17,725 nt of DNA from Auxenochlorella pyrenoidosa (taxonomy: Eukaryota > Chlorophyta > Trebouxiophyceae > Chlorellales > Chlorellaceae): assembly GCA_001430745.1 (NCBI GenBank), contig KQ482053.1:518085-535809 (forward strand). Direction: 5' to 3'. The notes beneath the pieces were generated by a model. It worked only from the letters and a program-made list of their open reading frames with translations, did not search any database and was not told the DNA's origin. The position numbers and the translations under genes were made by a program. Shown here in pieces: positions 9,777-17,725 of the stretch (positions within the stretch are counted from its first letter, which is position 1; each line of letters starts with the position of its first letter).

Positions 9777-10377
9777 TTTCGAAGTGGGAGAAACCCCCTT
9801 GGCATGCAGCGCAGCTGCCGTGCCTGGACCCCGTCCGGCAACGCTTTTTCTTCTCTGTTGCCAGTTAACCCAACCAGTGGCCGCCGCAGCCGTCCTCCAC
9901 AAGCATGCGTATGTCCTGGTCATTCGTATTCCTGTGCATGCAATTGGGGCCAGGAGTTGCAGGCAGAGAAGCTTGGGACTGGAGGCCAGGGGTACTTGCT
10001 TGTTGAACGAAGCAAGGCGATGCTTCAAAGTCGGCTGACTGACGCTCTACTCTCGGTGCTGGTTGTTTGGCAGCCGCCAGCAGCATCCAGCAAGCAGGCC
10101 ACTGCATGTCATGACATGTCACTGGACACCTGGCTCCGTGAGCAGCATGATTGCATGTGGCAAGAAGCATCCCTGGTCTTGGGCGATTCCATGGCAGCCG
10201 GGGCGCCTCAGCTGCGGGGCACGCTCTTCCACACGGTTTCCATCTCTTCATGCCTTGCACACAAAATCAAATGAGGCACAGCGGCAGGCGCTCGGTTCGG
10301 CGGCTCATGAGCTGCAGCTCAGTAGCCCACAGACTTCCACCCCTTCTTCTGAAGCTGTCAATTATCGGCTCGGCAGC
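9777..10377. other. Convergent 3' regions of the ARM-MYND 2 and DUF1499 genes
   Basis: The two genes converge here. I see no gene and no exact TGTAA on either strand. The right end holds a copy of the DUF1499 gene's last codons at 10314-10356, listed separately. The rest shows no structure I can name. Confidence 0.55.
10314..10356 (-). repeat. Extra copy of the DUF1499 3' coding end, in its 3' UTR
   Basis: On the minus strand this 43-base stretch matches the true coding end at 10373-10415 at 38 of 43 positions, offset by 59 bases. It would read LQKKGWKSVGY-stop, against LQKKGWKSIGY-stop in the gene. Three of the five differences are synonymous third-position changes, and the other two give a single I/V exchange. 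The copy starts directly after an acceptor-like sequence, ataattgacag. It may be a decayed or alternative terminal exon. No frame-compatible donor is obvious. Confidence 0.85.
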
Positions 10378-12825
10378 TCAGTAGCCGATGGACTTCCAGC
10401 CCTTCTTCTGCAGCTCCAGGCGCAGCGCCTTGATGCGCTTGCGGTTGATGTCGCCGTCAGACTGGCCGATGCGCGAGGCAGACCTGCGCAGCGCAGGCGC
10501 AGGCACGGACGATGCAGGACATGAACAGGGCGAGCAAGGAAGGCACAGGCGAGGAACATGGGGCGCGCGAGGCAGGCGAGGGGTCACCTCGTGCCGCCTG
10601 CTTGGGCAGGGGCTCGCGGCGGAGTGTGCTGCCTGGCCCCAGCGCGGGGCCTGCCGCCCAGCCGACAGCACGGGCGCTGCCTCTCCTGCCTCACCGGTGC
10701 TCGACCCTTTCTCTGTCCTCCCACCCTTCTCACTGCCCCTCACCGGTACTCGACGATGCCGGGCTTGTCGGAGGGGAAGAAGAACTCCACGTCGTCGATG
10801 AAGCCAAAGGTGGGGGACTGCGGGTGGTGGTGGTGTATGTGTGTTTGTTGTGGTTTTTTTTTGGGGGGGGGGGGGGGGGGGCGGAGGGCGGGAGCGGGAA
10901 GCGGGGGGACGTGGCGCCGGTGGCAACCCACATGGGCGGCACGCCGGGCCTGCCTGGCGACAAGCTGAAGGGCACGCGGCCGGCATCGCGGCGACACAGA
11001 CTCGGCGTGCAGGCAGCTCAGAAAAGCGCTTTTTGTTTGAGGTGGGGTGGTGTGTGTATGGGTGGTGTGGGTGCGGGTGTGGGGGTGGGTGGGTGGGGTG
11101 GGGGGGGGGCGGGAGACCAGCATCACCCAGGCAGCACTGGCGCACCTCAAACTCGGCATACAGGTAGCTGAGGAAAACATTGTTTTTGTGTGTGTTTTGC
11201 TTTGGGGGGGAGGGGTAGTTCAGCACTGGCGCACCTCGAACTCGGCGTACAGGTAGTCGTCGGTCTGCTTGATGATGGTGGGGGTGAAGCCATCGGGCTT
11301 GCTGCTCTTGACCACCTTCGGGGGGCAAGCGGGACCCAGGGGGGGGCGCTGAGGGGGAAGGAGCATACAGCAGGGGGTGCGCCGCTGAGAGTCGGCTGTC
11401 ATGAGAAGCAGCAGAAGCAGCCTCTGCTGAGCAGACGGCAGCCCGGGTTGCAGGCCGGACGCTTCGGCGCGTCCTCATGGCCGGCATGGCAGCGTCTCAG
11501 GACTGTGGTGCCAGGCCCGCGGCAGCAAGCGGCAGAGGGGGCCCACGGCGGGCGGGAGCATCCCTTAGGTGGCAGCGCCCATCCAGCCCGTGCCAGCTCA
11601 GGGAGGGGGAAGGGTAGAGCACCCCTAGAAGTGGAATTCAGCCCGGTTTCCTGTAACGGCTGTCCCTACGGGGCAGCCCCCCCGGTGGCCCCCCACCTCC
11701 ACCAGCTCCTTCATGGCCTGATCCCGGGTGGCCGGGTTCTTGCGGCCGCGGCCCTCCTCCGGGTTGTAGGTCCTGCACCCGGGGGGGGGCGTGAGCACAG
11801 CAGCGTCAGGGCAGGGCCCAGGTTTCACGAGCCCTGCACGTCGAGCTGTGCAGAGGAGGATGCGGGGGCACAAAACCTTGCCGTGCTGGCCCCGCTGGGA
11901 TGTGCAGGCCTCTCCGAGGCGATACGCTGCGGCTCCAACGCTGGCAGCCCTGAGCAAGCGGAGTCGGGGGACATGCGCAACTGCTGCTCACCACTGTGGC
12001 ACGTAGTGCTGCGGGTCATTGGCCTCCTCTGCAGTGCTGATGCAGTTGGGGGTGGGCGGGCACAGGCCCAGCGTGCGCAGGCCGCCGCCGTAGTCCTGCA
12101 GGCCAGCGGGGGCGGGGCGAGCAGCTGTCGGCGCATACGCTGTTCGGAGGGCCCATGCGCATGCATGCATGCATGCTCACCGCCCCAGGCCGGGACCTGG
12201 CTGGTCACAGCGACGGCTGCCCTTGCACAGGATGCAGCATGTACGGCTTCCTCACAGGTGAGGTGGCATGGTGTCATGAGGGCGCCGTCAGGCAGGCAGC
12301 CTTGTTGGCTTTGAGGGCGGCGAGACGGCCACCGAGCGGGCAGCAGCGCTCAATGCCATCTCACCTGGATGCCCAGGCCGGAGGGGCGAGGGGAGGATCC
12401 CCAGGTGAACAGAGCACCCAGCACCGCCACGTTCACGCTGCGCAGCACCACCTCGCTGAAGCAGGTGGGGAGGGAGCACATGGCAGGCAAGGTCAGTTGT
12501 GCGAGGCAGGGAGGGTGGTGGACGAGGCGGCGGGGCTGCCGCCGTGGCAGCAGAGTACCATGCGGCTAGCTCTGGGAATGTGCTGCATCTGCACTCGATC
12601 TCGGATCGCTCATCCAAGCAGCAAATTGGAGTTTGGGCTCGCAGGAGCAGAGGAGGGTTCTGTGCGTGCTTGCACGCTCGATTACCGACGGCTGGCGCTG
12701 CCATCGGCCCGATCCTGCTTCTCCTGCTGCGCCCGGCACACCAGCACCGCCTGCCGGCGAGCTGCCCGGCCGGCGGGTGCCTGCGCTGCCACAAAGGGCT
12801 TAGTGCAGCTCAGCTGGGCAGACAT
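10378..12825 (-). CDS. DUF1499 family protein, probably targeted to the thylakoid lumen
   Basis: The seven minus-strand exons are 12825-12686, 12455-12365, 12095-11992, 11772-11697, 11315-11235, 10817-10744 and 10483-10378 (TGA). All are GT-AG with matching phases and give 223 residues. Residues 1 to about 33 look like a plastid transit peptide (VLVCRAQ cleavage-like site). Next come twin Arg46-Arg47 and a hydrophobic stretch (EVVLRSVNVAVLGALF), as in a Tat-dependent lumen signal. The DUF1499 core follows: LGLCPPTPNCISTAEE with its CPxTPNC motif, DDYLYAEFESPTFGFIDDVE, then EYRSASRIGQSDGDINRKR near the end. DUF1499 proteins occur widely in bacteria and in plastid-bearing eukaryotes, and their biochemical role is not established. 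Lumen location is inference from the signal. Introns 4 (381 bases) and 5 (417 bases) are the longest. Intron 5 and the 3' UTR carry partial copies of this gene's own exons. A CCAAT box lies 41 bases upstream of the ATG. Confidence 0.93.
10854..10881 (+). repeat. T9-G19 homopolymer pair in DUF1499 intron 5
   Basis: Nine T are followed by nineteen G on the plus strand, which is C19-A9 in the transcript, close to the intron's acceptor end. Such runs are prone to length error in sequencing. The G strand could form quadruplex structures. Confidence 0.9.
10991..11035 (-). repeat. Decayed third copy of the exon-5 tail cassette
   Basis: Read on the minus strand, this segment has acaaaaa...tttttctgag-like intronic flank, then CTGCCTGCACGCCGAGTCTG. 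It aligns with the copy at 11132-11167 and with that copy's upstream flank (acaaaaa...ttttcctcag), offset by about 150 bases. The former donor GT is not in the same place, and the peptide has drifted to CLHAES. Confidence 0.6.
11041..11112 (+). repeat. G/T-rich low-complexity tract in DUF1499 intron 5
   Basis: A run of ggtgt, gggtg and poly-G blocks lies on the plus strand, between the second and third copies of the exon-5 tail. It is C/A-rich, pyrimidine-like intron sequence in the transcript. Confidence 0.8.
11132..11167 (-). repeat. Copy of the DUF1499 exon-5 tail plus donor, inside intron 5
   Basis: It is 36 bases long and identical to 11221-11256 except at two positions, offset by 89. 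It comprises the last 22 bases of exon 5 (YLYAEFE) plus the first 14 bases of the intron (gtgcgccagtgctg). Both differences are synonymous (TAC/TAT Tyr, TTC/TTT Phe). It is preceded on the minus strand by gttttcctcag, a good acceptor. The copy therefore looks like a 22-base mini-exon with its own splice sites, though including it would shift the reading frame. Confidence 0.92.
12159..12176. repeat. Palindromic (GCAT)n tract in DUF1499 intron 2
   Basis: This is an 18-base self-complementary run of gcat units in the intron 12096-12364. It is simple sequence with no functional evidence. Confidence 0.85.
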
Positions 12826-13457
12826 TGTGAGCAGTTAGATCGGAGGACAGCAATGCGGGAGGGCGATTGGCTGATGTGGGTGCTCTCTCTGGTGGCGCTC
12901 ATGACGCTCCGCCCGCTGTGTAGCAGTAGCCGGCTGAGTCGATGCTGTCTCTTCATGTCAAGTGCACTTGGCTCAGAGACCACCTAATGGGCCCTTTTCT
13001 GCCTGCGGCGATGGCGATGCCATCAGGTCAATTGCTACGGTGCACGCAGAAAAAAGTGTGCAGACTCACCTGCATTGTACGGTGCAGAGCACAAACCTGC
13101 CTGCTGCTGAGCTAAGGGAAGCTTGCATAAGCCAGTGCATGGTGCCGTCCTGTGCGTCACACCTCGCAGCAGCAGAGCGCTGCTCTGCTGGCCTGGCTTT
13201 GCATCAGCGCTGGCCCCCAATGGTGTGATATTCCTCCATTGGTACCTTCTGCACTGCCCCTCCTCCGAGACTAATCCAAGAAGGGCGAAGCAGTGTGCGC
13301 CACTTCTATTGACTATTGACAACCAGAAGGAGTGCTAGCCCAGCCACGTCACCACACTGCTACATGCCTCTCTTATCCGCGCCCCAAGCACCGCAGGTAG
13401 ACTGCTTGCTGGCACAAGGGGATCCTGGATTGCTTCTGTGCAATTGAGGGCTGCAGC
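12826..13457. other. Intergenic: DUF1499 promoter side and end of the L11 transcript
   Basis: Both neighbours are on the minus strand. The left part should hold the DUF1499 promoter and 5' UTR, and the right part follows the L11 poly(A) signal. No exon with recognisable product is seen. Short open frames here lack any motif. Confidence 0.5.
12866..12870 (-). promoter_or_regulatory. CCAAT box upstream of the DUF1499 start
   Basis: CCAAT reads on the minus strand, with its nearest base 41 positions before the ATG (12825), within GCCAATCGC. Its placement fits a promoter or early 5' UTR element. Only the motif and its position support it. Confidence 0.3.
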
Positions 13458-13462
13458 TTACA
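13458..13462 (-). terminator. TGTAA polyadenylation signal of the L11 gene
   Basis: TTACA on the plus strand reads TGTAA on the minus strand, 272 bases after the L11 stop. It implies a 3' UTR of nearly 300 bases, ordinary for algal genes. Confidence 0.55.
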
Positions 13463-13733
13463 GCCAGCAAAGCAGGAAACCGAAACGAGAAGGGAGCGGA
13501 GGGTGCAATAAGGAGAGCGGGTTGCGAAAAACAAGTGCGTGGTCGGCGACCGCCGCGTGACAGGGGCAGTGGGGCGGTGCAGAGGCCCCCCCAGGCTGTG
13601 CCCCAGCTGGCTCACCGGCGGCGCCAATGTGGCGCCGCCAGCCGGCCAGCTAGCAGCACGCTCGCCGCCGCCAGATGTGTCTACCGGCGGCCAGCCGTGG
13701 TGCCAGCCGGGCCATGGCAGGGCAGGGCCCAGC

Positions 13734-15765
<2,032 letters not shown>

Positions 15766-16033
15766 GGTGCTCGCAGGACGCTCTGCCGCGGCACAACAAA
15801 GAAGGAGGGGGTTGAGGCGGTGCGCCGAGCGTGCCAGATGCCGCAATGCGTGGCGCCAAAAAAAATTCAGGGGATAGGCGCAGCACGTGCTGCGACAGGC
15901 TGGCCGAGCAGTGCAATTTGTCTTTCGATTGTTTAGCTGCAGCTGCACCGGCATCCCGACTCGATCACTTGCCAATTGATTATCGTCCGCTCCCGGCTGC
16001 CTGAGAATGCCCCCGCCCTGAGGCGCACCGCAG
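15766..16033. promoter_or_regulatory. Divergent promoter region between L11 and the glycosyltransferase-like gene
   Basis: Only 268 bases separate the two start codons on opposite strands, so promoters and both 5' UTRs must share this stretch. Visible motifs are GCGCCAAA at 15853-15860 (TTTGGCGC on the minus strand), which fits the E2F/DP consensus TTTSSCGC and lies 88 bases from the L11 ATG, and CCAAT at 15972-15976, 58 bases before the other gene's ATG. No TATA box is clear. The motif functions are inference. Confidence 0.5.
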
Positions 16034-17473
16034 ATGTATCAGAGGCGGCCCAGCGGCAACGGCGAGGGTCAAAACGACCCGATGGCTAACTCGGGCGTCT
16101 ACTCTCCGCCGCTCAAGCCCAAGCGGCGCTCCGCCCGCACCCAGGCGCTGGCCGCGCTCCTGCTGCTGCTGATCACCCTCATTGTCTTTTACCCGCGGCT
16201 GGTCGCCATCTTGGGGGGCGGCACCAGCGAGGCGCCTCGCACGGAGGCAGCTGCAGCCCCTGCAGGGCCCGTCCTCGTCTCATACTCGTTCTTTGAAAAG
16301 GATCCGGTTCAGGTGGGCACCTGCTGCAGGGCCTGCAATGGTCTTGGCACTGCCGCCGCCGCCGCCCGTCCTGCTGGCAACTGCCGTGCCAACCGAACCT
16401 GCCAGCACGTTGCCCCGTGCTGGCCTCAGCGATTGGCATTTGCTTTGCTTGCTGCTGGTATACTACCGGCGAGTTGCAACGTTCTCGGCAGCCTGCATCC
16501 ATCAGCAAGGGCCTGGTCCCTGTCCCCGCACACCCGGGCAGGTTGCAGCACCCACGTTGCCGCCTGCTTCCTCTGCCTTTCCCACCTGTCCTCATTAATC
16601 AACCGTTGGACCACCCCCACTCACCCACCCCTCTGTGGCTGCAGCGTGACAACTTTGACTTCTTCATCACCATCGGCATGGGCGTGGACAACCGGTTTGG
16701 CGGCCCTGCCAATACTGACTTTGTGGTGGTGGTCAACGGCAAGGTCTGCCGCCCCTGCGCGCGCCTCTACCCGCTGCTGCAAGAGGTGCCGGCGCTGCTG
16801 CCCTCGCTGTCGGCGGTGTACGAGGGGCAGGGGCTGGCGGTGCTGAAGCGCGCCGAGAACGAGGGCATGGACTTTGCCGCGCACAACATCACGCTGACAT
16901 GGCTGGCGGCGCAGGCGCGCCTCGGGTGCGTGCCGCGCTTCCAACCGCCTCGTACCGCCCTCAAACTGCAGCTGTGCCTGCTGGTGTCTTGCTCCTTTGG
17001 TCTGCTCCTGTGTGCCTGTACCTCCTGGTCTCTTGGTCAGCGTGACAGGCAGCCTGGATTGCAGAGTCAGCGCTGACGGCACGCAGGGTGCTGCTCGCGG
17101 CGATGCTTGCCTGGGCAGCTGAGCTGAGTGCGGGCAGCTACCCTGCTGTTTGCTCAGCACCCGCCCACCATCTCCCAGCCCTGCACGCCTGCGCTGCCAG
17201 CGACAGCTGCCATGGCCCATGCGCATGCCGTGCGGCATACCTCCCTTGCCACCCTGTACCTGGCCTCCATTTGCTCAGCCTCGCCGCAAAACCCGCCCTG
17301 CCCCCGCAGCCGGTACAAGTACTACATCTTCCTCAACAGCAGCATCAAGGGCCCCTTTGTGCCCGCCTACATGCCGGGCACCTGGCAGTGGACGCAGGCC
17401 TATACTGACGGGCTGCGCGGCGACGTCAAGGCGGTGGGCTCCTCGCTCGTCTGCCTGCCGGAGGTGGACGCAG
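16034..17473 (+). CDS. Type II membrane glycosyltransferase-like protein, N-terminal part (3' continues outside window)
   Basis: The three exons seen are 16034-16312, 16645-16925 and 17310-17473, with good GT-AG sites and matching phases. The last ends at a donor (GCAG|gtgtgt), so more exons lie beyond the window. Residues 1-37 are polar and basic (KPKRRSARTQ). Residues about 38-60 form one hydrophobic segment (ALLLLLITLIVFYPRLVAIL), the layout of a Golgi type II enzyme. The lumenal part has DNFDFFITIGMGVD, an ENEGMDFAAHN motif, then RYKYYIFLNSSIKGPFVPAY and WQWTQAYTD. The N-x-G-x-DF plus Y-x-L-N-x-S-x-x-GP pattern recalls RgpF-like (rhamnan synthesis F) and related GT-A fold proteins. That link is from memory of the pattern; donor and acceptor sugars are unknown. 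The two introns, 332 and 384 bases, hold nothing recognisable. CCAAT lies 58 bases before the ATG. Confidence 0.78.
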
Positions 17474-17669
17474 GTGTGTTGTGGGCCAGCAGCGATGGGA
17501 GCCACACGCCGTTAGCCGCTGCTTGCTGCTGCTTGGATGCCGGTGGTGCTGGCCGCAGCGGTGGCGGCAACCCGGGCATGCCCGGCGTGCCCCGTGTCGG
17601 CCTGGCCGCGCATGGCCTCGTTAAGTTGGCATCCAGCATGCATGCAAAATGTCGGCGCCCTACGCGCGC

Positions 17670-17725
17670 CCCCCCCCACACACACACACACCCACCCACC
17701 CCCACCCCACCCACGCACACACACA
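17670..17725 (+). repeat. C/CA-rich low-complexity tract at the right edge
   Basis: A poly-C run, (CA)n and (CCCA)n blocks run to the end of the window inside the intron that follows exon 3 of the glycosyltransferase-like gene. It is not the algal telomere repeat. Confidence 0.85.

Noticed and set aside
11190..12314. 374-codon plus-strand frame
   Set aside because: It is antisense to three DUF1499 exons and their introns, with no domain.
17670..17725. Telomere-like repeat at the right edge
   Set aside because: CA and CCCA units do not match the TTTAGGG-type green-algal telomere. It is an intronic microsatellite.

Overview
This window is nuclear DNA from a GC-rich green alga (Chlorophyta, probably Chlorella-like Trebouxiophyceae; the class is inference). 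The genes are cut by short GT-AG introns with gtgag-type donors and ctgcag-type acceptors. The algal polyadenylation signal TGTAA lies downstream of several stops. There is a nucleus-encoded plastid ribosomal protein with a transit peptide, and the intergenic spacers are short and C/G- or CA/GT-rich. I see no bacterial operons, CRISPR, tRNA, rRNA or recognisable transposon.

Layout. (1) 389-1069 (+): the last two exons of a PAF1-like gene (RNA polymerase II-associated factor 1), whose 5' part lies outside the window. (2) 2069-5380 (+): an 11-exon gene for an Ala/Leu-rich, helical protein of about 453 residues that I do not recognise. (3) 6293-7869 and 8444-9776 (+): two tandem paralogues, each with armadillo-type repeats and a C-terminal MYND zinc finger split by an intron at the same codon. 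The first has an in-frame TAA inside an otherwise intact repeat array. (4) 10378-12825 (-): a complete 7-exon DUF1499 gene of 223 residues, with a plastid transit peptide followed by a twin-arginine, lumen-type signal. (5) 13734-15765 (-): a complete 6-exon gene for plastid ribosomal protein L11 (206 residues). (6) 16034 to the right edge (+): the first three exons of a type II membrane, glycosyltransferase-like protein. It shares a 268-bp divergent promoter with the L11 gene.

The genes do not form a pathway. Two products (L11 and the DUF1499 protein) are predicted to go to the plastid, one acts in nuclear transcription, one is a likely Golgi enzyme, and the ARM-MYND pair are probably protein-interaction adaptors.

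The most unusual signals are in the DUF1499 gene. The end of exon 5 plus the start of its intron is copied inside the following intron, with only synonymous differences, and a third decayed copy follows. The last 11 codons plus stop are also copied just past the stop, again with mostly synonymous differences. Each better copy begins right after an acceptor-like AG. The second point of note is the lone in-frame TAA in the first ARM-MYND gene.
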